Source: Gracilimonas sp031580945
Lineage (GTDB): Bacteria; Bacteroidota; Rhodothermia; Balneolales; Balneolaceae
Length of the DNA: 9,907 nt
Direction of reading: 5' to 3'
Assembly (NCBI GenBank): GCA_031580945.1
Contig: JAVLBT010000113.1
Span: forward strand, 1-9,907
A program made the position numbers and the translations under genes. Positions within the stretch are counted from its first letter, which is position 1, and every line of letters starts with the position of its first letter. Positions 1-7,772 of this stretch are shown here, in pieces. The notes beneath the pieces were generated by a model that made no database searches, was not told where the DNA came from, and saw nothing but the letters and a program-made list of their open reading frames with translations.

Positions 1-2
1 GT

Positions 3-1847
3 GTAGCACGTTTGGTGGAAAGCGGGGTGAATCTATCTAATATATTGTTATTGACCTTTACGCGACGTGCATCCAAAGAGATGCTCAATCGCGCCAGCAG
101 GATCCTGGATGAGCGCTGCAAGCAGGTGCAGGGAGGTACCTTTCATTTTTACTGCAGTATGTTATTGCATCGATATTCAGAAGTGATCGGTTACCCATCC
201 AATTTCACCATTATTGATACTGCAGATGCGCTGGAAGTCATTCAGTTTGTGCGCACCCAACTCGATCTTCACAAAAAGAAAAAAAGATTTCCGAATAAGA
301 ATACGCTGTTGAATATCATCAGCTCTTGCAAAAATAAAAATTTAGATCTGCGCGTGGTTTTACTGGAAGAGTATTCACAGTTCCTGGAGCAAGAAGAGAA
401 GATCATGAAAGTTGCAGAGGGTTATGAAGCTTATAAGGAAAAAAACTTCGTCATGGACTTTGACGACCTTCTTATAAAAACCCGTGAATTGCTTACACAT
501 CATGAAGATATACGAATTAAGGTAGCCTCAAAAAATGAGTTTGTGATGGTGGATGAATTTCAGGATACCAACAAATTACAGGCAGATCTCACTGAATTAT
601 TTTCGAGTATACATGGAAATGTGATGGCCGTAGGTGATGACGCCCAAAGTATTTATTCGTTCCGGGGAGCTGATCATCAAAATATCATGGATTTTCCTGA
701 GCGGTTCACGGGTACTAAACTTATCAAGCTGGAAGAGAATTATCGTTCTACGCCGCAAATTCTCGAGGTAGCCAACAATCTCCTGAAGCAAGCCAATTTT
801 AAGTTCGATAAGCAACTTTATTCCAATAATGAGGGTGGAGAACTACCGGCTTTGGTACAAACTTCCAGCGAACATGAACAGAGCCGTTTTATAACACAGG
901 TAGTACTGCAATTGCGCGAGCAAGGGCTGGATCTTAATGAAATGGCGGTCTTGTTTCGAAATGGGCGTGATTCTTTTGACCTTGAAGTAGAACTAAATCG
1001 AAAAAATATCCCCTTCGTGAAATATGGCGGACAGAAGTTTACCGAAGCAGCCCACATCAAAGATGTACTTGCTCATGTTCGGGTATTGGTAAATCCGATG
1101 GACACGATTGCCTGGAACCGGGTGTTAATGCTCTTGGATGGAATTGGCCCCAAAACTGCTCAGGATCTTTTTGAATGGATTCGGCTGGCTAAAAATCCGT
1201 ATCGGCTTGACCTATCTGACACCACCAGTCAATCTTATATTAAGCAGTTAAAAGAGCTGAGTAAGTTGCTGGTTGATCTAAAAGAAAACGATCATTCAGT
1301 TTCGAAAGTAATTGAACTGAACGTGGATTATTACCGGGATTTTTGTAAATCAAGATACGATGATTACCCTAAGCGGCTGAAGGATTTAGAAGCGTTTATT
1401 AATGTATCAGCGAGCTTTTCTTCGCTCCCTAAAATGCTGGAAGAACTGGCGCTTGATCCCATCACGGCAACCGCTGTAGATACCGAACAAAAGACTAAGG
1501 AAGAGGCACCACTGATCCTCAGTACCATCCATTCTGCCAAAGGATTGGAGTGGAAGCATGTGTTCATCATTCAGTGTTTGGATGGGATCATTCCATCTGC
1601 CTATTCCGTGGATGATGAAGAACAATTAGATGAAGAATTGCGTCTTTTATATGTGGCTGCAACCCGTGCACAGGAAATGCTTTATTTTAGTTATCCGGTG
1701 TTGGCGCAATCTGCATATGGTGATTATTTCACACAACCTTCCCGTTTTATAGAAGATATGAATGAGAAACTCACCGAAAAATGGAAACTGGTAGAGGAGG
1801 AGCAGCAACAGCTTTCGGATAGGAATCAAAAACAAATTCCTGAATAA
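3..1847 (+). CDS. UvrD/Rep-family superfamily 1A DNA helicase, 5'-truncated by window edge
   Basis: ATP-dependent 3'-5' DNA helicase of the UvrD/PcrA/Rep family, acting in DNA repair or replication restart. The frame is open to the left edge (V-A-R before LVESGV), and the visible part starts just after where the Walker A motif (GxGKT) should be, so the TTG at 12 is not the real start. Motifs appear in family order: Ia (LLLTFTRRASKEM), II/Walker B (DEFQDT, nt 552-569), III (GDDAQSIYSFRG, from nt 633), IV (EENYRST), V (HSAKGLEW, nt 1530-1553) and VI (LYVAATRA, nt 1647-1670). A helix-hairpin-helix-like GIGPKTAQDLF lies in the domain 2 region. Only about 59 residues follow motif VI, so the long C-terminal tail of PcrA/UvrD is missing and the length is closer to Rep. 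The family is certain; whether it is the main UvrD, Rep or a paralogue is not. Confidence 0.95.
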   Translation, partial: VARLVESGVNLSNILLLTFTRRASKEMLNRASRILDERCKQVQGGTFHFYCSMLLHRYSEVIGYPSNFTIIDTADALEVIQFVRTQLDLHKKKKRFPNKNTLLNIISSCKNKNLDLRVVLLEEYSQFLEQEEKIMKVAEGYEAYKEKNFVMDFDDLLIKTRELLTHHEDIRIKVASKNEFVMVDEFQDTNKLQADLTELFSSIHGNVMAVGDDAQSIYSFRGADHQNIMDFPERFTGTKLIKLEENYRSTPQILEVANNLLKQANFKFDKQLYSNNEGGELPALVQTSSEHEQSRFITQVVLQLREQGLDLNEMAVLFRNGRDSFDLEVELNRKNIPFVKYGGQKFTEAAHIKDVLAHVRVLVNPMDTIAWNRVLMLLDGIGPKTAQDLFEWIRLAKNPYRLDLSDTTSQSYIKQLKELSKLLVDLKENDHSVSKVIELNVDYYRDFCKSRYDDYPKRLKDLEAFINVSASFSSLPKMLEELALDPITATAVDTEQKTKEEAPLILSTIHSAKGLEWKHVFIIQCLDGIIPSAYSVDDEEQLDEELRLLYVAATRAQEMLYFSYPVLAQSAYGDYFTQPSRFIEDMNEKLTEKWKLVEEEQQQLSDRNQKQIPE

Positions 1848-1880
1848 AAATTAGCACGCATATACTCTTAATTTGTCCCC

Positions 1881-4814
1881 ATGAACACCACAAAATATAG
1901 CCTGCTTTTAGTTTTACTTTTGTTTGTTAATGAGGCATTTACCCAGGGTTTTAACACCACAAGTGGAAGAAATCACCCGGAATTGAACTGGCAGGTAGCG
2001 GAGACGGAACATTTCCTTATTATGTATCCCGAGCGCATTAATGGCATTCAGGACAAAGTAGCGGCCATTTCAGAGGAAACATACACTGCACTTTCCCATA
2101 ATTTGGATGTTGAATTCGACCAAAAGATCCGCATTTACCTATCTGATGAAGATGAGGTCAATAATGGTTTTGCTGTGCCATATTCGAGGCCATATACAAA
2201 TATTTGGGTGAATTTGAATGATTACAGTGAGATTTGGACCGGAGAAGAGAAGTGGCTCAGAAAAGTAGTGGCACACGAGTTGGCCCATATTTTTCACTTC
2301 CAGGCCGTTCGATCTCCGATAGGTTTATTACAATATCTTTTCGCAAATCCTTTGCCAAGTTTCTGGACGGAAGGACTTGCACAATACGAAACAGAAGTGT
2401 GGGATTCACAACGTGGTGACCGATGGCTGAGAAAAGCTATTTTTGATGATGATTTAAATTATAATTCTGGTACATCTATTGAAGACGGACGGCTCAGATA
2501 TGCGCTCGGTAACGCGCAAGTGCGCTATTTTACCGATACCTATGGTGATACAACCTTAGCTTCTATGTTAGCAATAAGTGAAAAGTCATTGGGATTTATT
2601 GAGTACCATGATTTCAATGAAGCCTTTAGTGAAACAATAGACGGAGGTTATTCTTCTTTTTTTGACGAATGGAGAAAACATGCAAACATCTATTATAATA
2701 CACTGGCTGGCCAAATGGAGCGCGTTGATTCATTAAAAGGGGAAGAGGTTACATTTCCTGGTGATTTTTATTTTGATGCAGCTATAAGCCCTAATGATAG
2801 CTTAATTGCAGTTTATTCGCTGCAATCTATGTCAAGACCGGTTCGGAGACTCCATATTATATCAAATGATTCATCTCAAACGTCTACATTCACAACAGAA
2901 GGCAGAATAGGGGCTGATCTACATTGGGTTTCGGATCATAAAATATTGTACTCCCGGTTAGTACGTGGTAAAGATGCCTCGTTAGTAAATGATATCTTTG
3001 AATACGATCTATCAAAAAAAGAGGAAACAAGAATTACCCAAAACCGAAGAGCTAAATTTCCTATCAAAACATCTGAAAAAGATGAAATTGCTTATATAGT
3101 GAATGAAGATGGAACCGGTAATCTTTTTACAAAAGACCTGAAGAATGGAAAAGAACAGCGGGTCACAAATTACACCGGAGATGTTCAACTTTTATGGCCG
3201 CTTTGGATAGAGAATGAACATTCTTTTTTGGTACACAAATTTGATAAGAGCGGTGACAGAAATTTAGTTTTAATTGACCCAGCTACACAAAAAGAAGTTG
3301 TCATTGACCGTAGTGCAATTGATAATAGAAAAGCTATACTAAGTCCTGATGGGCATAAAATAGCGTATCAGTCACTCCGGGATAATGTACCCAACATTTT
3401 TATTTACGACCTCAAAAGTGGTAAAGAACATAGGGTAACAAACGTATTTACGGGAGCGGAAATATTTGGCTGGGGCACTTCATCAGATTCTACTAAAAAA
3501 GAGAAACTATTGGTAGGGGCTTCAGAATCACGGAAAAAGGATCACCTATTTCTCATTAATGCCGACAGAAGGGTTGAAAGAGACTCAATACAAATACCCA
3601 GCCAATATTCAGCCTGGATAAGTCACAGGCCACCTGTTGAAATTCCATCTCAAATTAATACAAATAAGCTTCTTATATCAGATTCCTATGAGTATAATTC
3701 ATTTAAGAATATTTCACATGTCATTACTTTAGCATTTCCTTATTACTCCGATGAAAATAATTGGGGATTATTTGCTACCACAAACTGGACAGAACCTCTA
3801 AATAAGCACACTATTTCAGCAGGGGGACTATTTTCAATACCCGATCCATTAAACAATTCTTTTGGTGCACTTTCATACATCAATAATCAGTTTTACCCAT
3901 CAATAGCCTTTAATTTATATAAGAGCCCTGATAATGGGCAGTTTTATGGAGATGAATACCTGATTGAAGAGTATACAGGAGCCGATATATCCGTTCGGTG
4001 GCCGATTAACGCCTTTGAAGCTCCCTATCAAAATAGCTTTTGGTCAGCAAGAATGAGGTATTATCATACTACACCATTTGCGATAGATCGATTTACCGAT
4101 AACAATGAAATAGAACGCCCTTTAGAGGCATCCGTAGCTGATATCGGGTTTAGTTGGCAGTTAAAAAAAGAACGTCCCTGGAAGGATAATAAAATTCATC
4201 CTTTAGATGGATATGGACTAAAATTTGATCTGAAGGCATCAGGTAAAATTCTTGGGGCCGATGTAAATGCAATCACTACAGATCTAAACGCATATACGAT
4301 TCAACCTGGACTTGGTCAACATAGATTTTATGTGCAGGGACGTTTTCAATCCCAGTGGGGAAATGCGTTGCCACAGAACTACATTGGGTTTTCCAGGTAT
4401 GACAATATCAGTTTTATGCTTCCATCAGAATTTCCCTTTTCTTTTTTTAGAAATAATGAGAGAGTTCGTGGTTATCGTGATTTTGTATCCGGAGAACATG
4501 TTGCTTTTGGAAGCCTTGAATATCGCATTCCTTTGATACCCTCGTTAAAGACCGAACTTCTTGGAGTTGTAAGATTTGGTGGTGTCAATGCAGCCTTATT
4601 CACAGATGTGGGAATTGTGTGGAATGGATCGAGTGAATCGGGGAAAAACGGAACTATTGAAAGATGGGGAACCGGATATGAATTTAAAAATGAGCTTTCA
4701 ATCTTTGGAATTTCAGTCAACCATGCCATTGGATTTGCAAAAAAAGGGACAGAGCTCTTAGATGAAAATGAATTCAATGTATATTACAAAGTTAAAGCAT
4801 CTGTACCATTTTAA
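1881..4814 (+). CDS. Exported metallopeptidase-like / TolB-propeller / Omp85-type barrel fusion protein
   Basis: Predicted outer-membrane protein of 977 residues. Residues 1-21 form a signal peptide (K5, hydrophobic run, likely cleavage A-F-T before Q22). Residues ~35-280 resemble the gluzincin 'peptidase MA' type: HELAH at 132-136 gives zinc ligands H132 and H136 and catalytic E133, and EGLAQYE at 164-170 offers E164 as third ligand. Residues ~295-605 carry PD40/TolB-like propeller repeats, for example SPND at 303-306 and SPDGHKIAYQS from 488 followed by IYDLKSGKEHRVTN. From ~612 to the end the chain alternates like a 16-strand barrel. It contains VRGYRDF (862-868), which matches the Omp85 VRGF/Y motif, then an LEYRIPLIPSL strand, and it ends in phenylalanine like many outer-membrane proteins. 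No POTRA domains are evident. The active site looks intact, so a surface or periplasmic protease or a protein-handling role is possible; the substrate is unknown. It starts 33 nt after the helicase gene without a Shine-Dalgarno site. Confidence 0.88.
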   Translation: MNTTKYSLLLVLLLFVNEAFTQGFNTTSGRNHPELNWQVAETEHFLIMYPERINGIQDKVAAISEETYTALSHNLDVEFDQKIRIYLSDEDEVNNGFAVPYSRPYTNIWVNLNDYSEIWTGEEKWLRKVVAHELAHIFHFQAVRSPIGLLQYLFANPLPSFWTEGLAQYETEVWDSQRGDRWLRKAIFDDDLNYNSGTSIEDGRLRYALGNAQVRYFTDTYGDTTLASMLAISEKSLGFIEYHDFNEAFSETIDGGYSSFFDEWRKHANIYYNTLAGQMERVDSLKGEEVTFPGDFYFDAAISPNDSLIAVYSLQSMSRPVRRLHIISNDSSQTSTFTTEGRIGADLHWVSDHKILYSRLVRGKDASLVNDIFEYDLSKKEETRITQNRRAKFPIKTSEKDEIAYIVNEDGTGNLFTKDLKNGKEQRVTNYTGDVQLLWPLWIENEHSFLVHKFDKSGDRNLVLIDPATQKEVVIDRSAIDNRKAILSPDGHKIAYQSLRDNVPNIFIYDLKSGKEHRVTNVFTGAEIFGWGTSSDSTKKEKLLVGASESRKKDHLFLINADRRVERDSIQIPSQYSAWISHRPPVEIPSQINTNKLLISDSYEYNSFKNISHVITLAFPYYSDENNWGLFATTNWTEPLNKHTISAGGLFSIPDPLNNSFGALSYINNQFYPSIAFNLYKSPDNGQFYGDEYLIEEYTGADISVRWPINAFEAPYQNSFWSARMRYYHTTPFAIDRFTDNNEIERPLEASVADIGFSWQLKKERPWKDNKIHPLDGYGLKFDLKASGKILGADVNAITTDLNAYTIQPGLGQHRFYVQGRFQSQWGNALPQNYIGFSRYDNISFMLPSEFPFSFFRNNERVRGYRDFVSGEHVAFGSLEYRIPLIPSLKTELLGVVRFGGVNAALFTDVGIVWNGSSESGKNGTIERWGTGYEFKNELSIFGISVNHAIGFAKKGTELLDENEFNVYYKVKASVPF

Positions 4815-4826
4815 AACCAGGGCTTA

Positions 4827-5069
4827 TTACTTTTCCTCCGTCATATAACGGTGTTGTAAGTACATGTCGTAAATTAACCAGACAATAGGGTAAGGGGGAA
4901 ACAATACCGCTAACAGGATCTGCCAATTATTTCCTTTTTTTCGGCCCCCGTCATAAGGCAATGTGATACCGGCAATTCCAGCGATCCAAAAGATAAAGAA
5001 AAAGAATAACAACAGAGCAGTAGATAGAGCTCCGAAAAAACCAAGATTGTCATAAAAGCTTTGAAGCAT
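4827..5069 (-). CDS. Small two-helix membrane protein of unknown function
   Basis: This 80-residue protein is not one I recognise. Two hydrophobic helices are clear: residues ~12-36 (Phe/Leu-rich, ALLLFFFFIFW then IAGIAGITL) and ~50-69 (ILLAVLFPPYPIVWLIYDMY). The loop between them is basic (GGRKKGN), which by the positive-inside rule suggests a cytoplasmic loop with both ends outside. The ATG at 5067-5069 has an A/T-rich leader and no Shine-Dalgarno site. It ends 12 nt from the stop of the large outer-membrane gene (tail to tail) and diverges from der with 67 nt between starts. I accept it as real because its membrane pattern is coherent and it exactly fills a gap between two clear genes. It could also be a chance hydrophobic frame, but that is less likely. 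Confidence 0.7.
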   Translation of the reverse strand: MLQSFYDNLGFFGALSTALLLFFFFIFWIAGIAGITLPYDGGRKKGNNWQILLAVLFPPYPIVWLIYDMYLQHRYMTEEK

Positions 5070-5136
5070 AGTATAATTAAGTGCTGAATTATGCGTATCT
5101 TTAATGCTTGTTTAATCTAAGAATCTAATTGTTAAA
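5070..5136. promoter_or_regulatory. Divergent promoter region between the small membrane gene and der
   Basis: The 67-nt AT-rich gap separates the start codons of two divergent genes, so a promoter in each direction is expected here or just inside the genes. On the + strand TATCTTTA at 5096-5103 matches 7 of 8 positions of TAnnTTTG, and TATAAT occurs at 5072-5077 with TTGTCA at 5047-5052 (19-nt spacer). Neither candidate has a fully convincing partner element, so the exact promoter is unresolved. Confidence 0.35.
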
Positions 5137-6444
5137 ATGCTTCCAGTAGTTTCTATAGTTGGCCGACCTAATGTTGGGAAATCCACTCTTTTTAATCGCC
5201 TCATAGGCGCCCGCAAAGCCATTGTTCATGATGATTATGGTGTTACCCGCGATCGCCACTATGGTGAGACCTTCTGGAACGGCCGAGATTTTACTGTAAT
5301 TGATACCGGAGGATATCTGCCCGATGAGATGAACGTCATGGTAGTTGGTATCCGTGAACAGGTTCATATTGCCTTAGAGGAATCTGATGTAATTTTATTT
5401 ATCGTAGATTCTAAAGATGGTATAAATACGTTAGATAAATCCGTGGCAGACTTACTCCGCCAACAGGACAAGCCGGTTGTATTGGTGAGTAATAAAGCTG
5501 ACAACGAAGAAAGGCGGATGAATTCAACCGAATTCTATGAACTGGGTTTTGAAAACCTATTTCCAGTCTCATCCATTAATGGAACAGGCACAGGGGATCT
5601 ACTGGATAAAGTAGTTGAATTGTTACCTGAATCTAAGCCAGAAGAAAAATCAAAAGTTCCCAAACTTGCTTTTATAGGGCGGCCCAACGTAGGGAAGAGC
5701 AGCCTTTTTAATGCAATTTTAGATGATGAGCGGGCGATTGTTACAAATATTGCAGGAACCACTCGAGATTCCATCAACAGCAATTTAAAATATGACGATA
5801 AAGATTACGTCCTTGTTGACACCGCAGGCCTGAGAAAGCGGACAAAAGTAAAAGAAAATATTGAGTTCTACAGTACCATACGAACAGAGCGGGCCATACG
5901 AGAATGTGATATCGCAATTTTACTGGTTGATGCCATGCAGGGTTTTGACGCTCAGGATCGACGTGTGCTTCGCCAGGCCGAGCAATTCAATAAGGGCCTG
6001 GTTATCGTACTTAATAAATGGGATCTCGTTCCCGAAAAAGATTCCAATGTTGTAAGAGAATTTGAAGAATACATTTATTCCAATGTACCTCAAATGTATT
6101 ATGTTCCTATAGTAACGATCTCAGCGATGAACCGACAACGTGTACATCGGGTTATAGATGTCGCTCAGCAAGTTATTGAAGAGCGTAAAAAAGAAATTCC
6201 AACACCTGAGTTCAACGAATTTCTGGAGCAAATGCTTAATCAGAAATCTCTGCCAATGAAAAGAGGCCGGCAGTTAAAGATCACCTATGCAACACAGGTA
6301 AAGAGTAATCCACCGGTTTTTAAATTTTTCATGAACAGTCCACAGGATCTTCCGCCAAATTATCGCAAATTCATAGAGAATAAACTGCGGGAACGATTTG
6401 GATTTATTGGTGTTCCTGTTACCATGATATTTAGACAAAAATAA
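5137..6444 (+). CDS. der: Ribosome biogenesis GTPase Der (EngA)
   Basis: Essential double GTPase that helps assemble the 50S ribosomal subunit in the cytoplasm. The 435-residue length is normal for Der. The first G domain has GRPNVGKST (9-17), DTGG (56-59) and NKAD (119-122). The second has GRPNVGKSS (181-189), GTTRDS, DTAG (228-231) and NKWD (293-296), followed by the SAM-type G5. The C-terminal KH-like domain is complete (KITYATQV, then NPPVFKFF, ending in VPVTMIFRQK). All GTP-binding motifs are intact in both domains. The start is fixed by the short family-typical lead MLPVVSIVG before the first P-loop; the leader is A/T-rich with no Shine-Dalgarno site. It looks monocistronic or first in its unit, since a hairpin follows the stop. 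Confidence 0.98.
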   Translation: MLPVVSIVGRPNVGKSTLFNRLIGARKAIVHDDYGVTRDRHYGETFWNGRDFTVIDTGGYLPDEMNVMVVGIREQVHIALEESDVILFIVDSKDGINTLDKSVADLLRQQDKPVVLVSNKADNEERRMNSTEFYELGFENLFPVSSINGTGTGDLLDKVVELLPESKPEEKSKVPKLAFIGRPNVGKSSLFNAILDDERAIVTNIAGTTRDSINSNLKYDDKDYVLVDTAGLRKRTKVKENIEFYSTIRTERAIRECDIAILLVDAMQGFDAQDRRVLRQAEQFNKGLVIVLNKWDLVPEKDSNVVREFEEYIYSNVPQMYYVPIVTISAMNRQRVHRVIDVAQQVIEERKKEIPTPEFNEFLEQMLNQKSLPMKRGRQLKITYATQVKSNPPVFKFFMNSPQDLPPNYRKFIENKLRERFGFIGVPVTMIFRQK

Positions 6445-6465
6445 TCCTAAAAAGCTACTAAATAA

Positions 6466-6497
6466 CTTTGATGCTAAGCATACAAAGGTTTATTTTC
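6466..6497 (+). terminator. Probable intrinsic terminator after der
   Basis: CTTTGATGC (6466-6474) pairs with GCAT-a-CAAAG (6478-6487) around a TAA loop, giving nine base pairs with one bulged A. The T-rich run GTTTATTTTC follows at 6488-6497. It lies 21 nt past the der stop and before the nuoI-like gene. The stem is moderately AT-rich and the T-run is interrupted, so efficiency may be partial. Confidence 0.5.
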
Positions 6498-6534
6498 TAC
6501 AAAATTAGTTCATCACGAAAACGATTCTGATTGA

Positions 6535-7224
6535 ATGGCTAAGAACCTCGAAAAACCAACAGTAAACGCATTAAGCGATAATTACAAAAAAGAGCGAAAG
6601 CTAAACTTTCTGGAAAATCTGTATCTACCTGAGATATTGAAAGGCATGTGGTATACATTAAAGCAGATGTTTCAGCCTACGTTTACATTGAATTACCCGG
6701 AAGAAAAATGGGACCCACCTGCAATTTTTCGAGGCCGCCCTGTATTAGTGGAAGATCATGGTAAAGAACGATGTGTTGCTTGTGGGCTATGTGCAAGAGC
6801 ATGCCCACCGCTTGCAATTAGCATGCAGGCAGAGGAAACAGAGGACGAAAAAGAGCGATATCCTGATTTCTTCGAAATAAACATGTTGCGGTGCATCTAC
6901 TGTGGTTATTGCGAAGAAGTATGTCCCGAGGAAGCTATTGTTATGAGTCAGGATTATGATATTGTATTTGAGTCAAGAGAAGAAGCCATATACGATAAAG
7001 ACAGATTATTAGTCCCAAAAGAAGATCTTTCAGATCGATTAGAATACTTAAAAAACTACAGAAATCAACAGTTTGGTTCTTTTTGGGATTTTCAAGAAGA
7101 GAATAATATTCACTCCGTTCGCGATAGAGACCGTGACTGGAATACCGGATTGTCATTAGTTGATATGATAGAGCAACAAGAAAAGAATGATTCAACTCCG
7201 GCATCTCAAAGCTGGTCTACTTAA
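6535..7224 (+). CDS. nuoI: NADH-quinone oxidoreductase subunit I (NuoI-like 2x[4Fe-4S] ferredoxin protein)
   Basis: NuoI carries clusters N6a and N6b, which pass electrons toward quinone in the peripheral arm of complex I at the inner membrane. Two complete ferredoxin motifs are visible: C80-x2-C83-x2-C86-x3-C90-P and C120-x2-C123-x2-C126-x3-C130-P. The region before them is typical of NuoI: an amphipathic segment (ILKGMWYTLKQMF), YPEE, and FRGRPVLVEDHGKERCVACGLC. At 229 residues it is longer than the ~180 usual for NuoI, because of an extra N-terminal lead and an acidic C-terminal tail of about 60 residues. No other nuo gene lies within the window on either side, so it is separated from any main complex I operon. 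It begins 90 nt after der and a probable terminator, and seems to head a four-gene cluster. A soluble polyferredoxin role is the alternative, but the NuoI-specific flanks argue against it. Confidence 0.9.
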   Translation: MAKNLEKPTVNALSDNYKKERKLNFLENLYLPEILKGMWYTLKQMFQPTFTLNYPEEKWDPPAIFRGRPVLVEDHGKERCVACGLCARACPPLAISMQAEETEDEKERYPDFFEINMLRCIYCGYCEEVCPEEAIVMSQDYDIVFESREEAIYDKDRLLVPKEDLSDRLEYLKNYRNQQFGSFWDFQEENNIHSVRDRDRDWNTGLSLVDMIEQQEKNDSTPASQSWST

Positions 7225-7228
7225 GGAG
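7223..7228 (+). promoter_or_regulatory. Shine-Dalgarno-like site before the DinB-like gene
   Basis: AAGGAG overlaps the TAA stop of the nuoI-like gene and lies 13 nt before the ATG at 7242. It is the only strong Shine-Dalgarno sequence I can see before a gene in this window; the others have A/T-rich leaders. The spacing is longer than the usual 5-9 nt, so its use is uncertain. Confidence 0.4.
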
Positions 7229-7241
7229 ATAATCATATAGA

Positions 7242-7772
7242 ATGGAAGTAAAACAAAGTCAAATTGATTCTCTGATTGAGGATGTTTCCTACCTTGAACA
7301 TGAGGCTGAAGCCCTCAAATACGTAATCGATTCTGTACCATATGATGAGGCACCTCCTGGTAAAAAGTCGATTGCTGAAATCTTAATGTTTTTGGATTAT
7401 TCGCAACAGCAATATTATCGTAAAGTAATAGAAGATTCATTTAAGAGTGTGCGGCCCATAAACTTAAACTCTTACATCACACCGGAAGAATCTTTCGAGA
7501 AAGATGAAGACCTCGCTAAAGACATACAAAAACTACTTTATAAAATTTCCAAACACCGAGTCGCTCTCATCAAAATGATTGAAGATATACCACTCATTGA
7601 CTGGGAGAGAGAAATTACGAAGGGCAAAGAGTCCATTACTTTATACGATTTTGTGTACAATATGGTGCGCAAAGAGAGAGGTACCCTCAAAGATATTGCT
7701 GATCTCGTAATGAATTATCAAAAAGGAAAACAAGTTCAAAGAGAAGTGGAAAGCCGAAATCCTGAAGGCTGA
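7242..7772 (+). CDS. DinB-like helical-bundle protein lacking the metal-binding histidines
   Basis: The 176-residue soluble protein matches the DinB/DinB_2 pattern by eye: an N-terminal helix, then K-S-I-A-E-I-L (42-48) where the family has W/S-I-x-E-I-L-x-H, a middle part with H105-R106 and D120-W121, then I-T-L-Y-D-F-V (132-138) where the family has the T-L-x-E-L helix. The three usual metal ligands appear replaced: F50 for the first His, and K144 and T148 for the two His of the HxxxH helix. If it is DinB-like, it is probably not a thiol-dependent metalloenzyme, and a structural or binding role is more likely. It starts 17 nt after the nuoI-like gene, and its TGA overlaps the next ATG. The family call rests on pattern matching only and could be wrong; an unknown four-helix protein is the alternative. 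Confidence 0.6.
   Translation: MEVKQSQIDSLIEDVSYLEHEAEALKYVIDSVPYDEAPPGKKSIAEILMFLDYSQQQYYRKVIEDSFKSVRPINLNSYITPEESFEKDEDLAKDIQKLLYKISKHRVALIKMIEDIPLIDWEREITKGKESITLYDFVYNMVRKERGTLKDIADLVMNYQKGKQVQREVESRNPEG

Noticed and set aside
12..14. TTG as start of the helicase gene
   Set aside because: The frame is open to the window edge, with V-A-R before it in family-typical context, and the Walker A motif must lie upstream.
818..1625. Several - strand frames of 68-80 codons within the helicase gene
   Set aside because: All lie fully antisense to a conserved coding region and show no recognisable protein features.
1848..1880. TAATTTG upstream of the large outer-membrane gene as a -7 promoter element
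   Set aside because: It is one base short of TAnnTTTG and sits too close to the ATG to leave a reasonable leader; the gene may be read from the helicase transcript.
4472..4777. 101-codon open frame on the - strand inside the large outer-membrane gene
   Set aside because: It is antisense to the conserved barrel region and its translation has no coherent domain or membrane pattern.
5125..5367. 80-codon - strand frame over the start of der
   Set aside because: It is a shadow of the der G1-G3 coding region, with no family features of its own.
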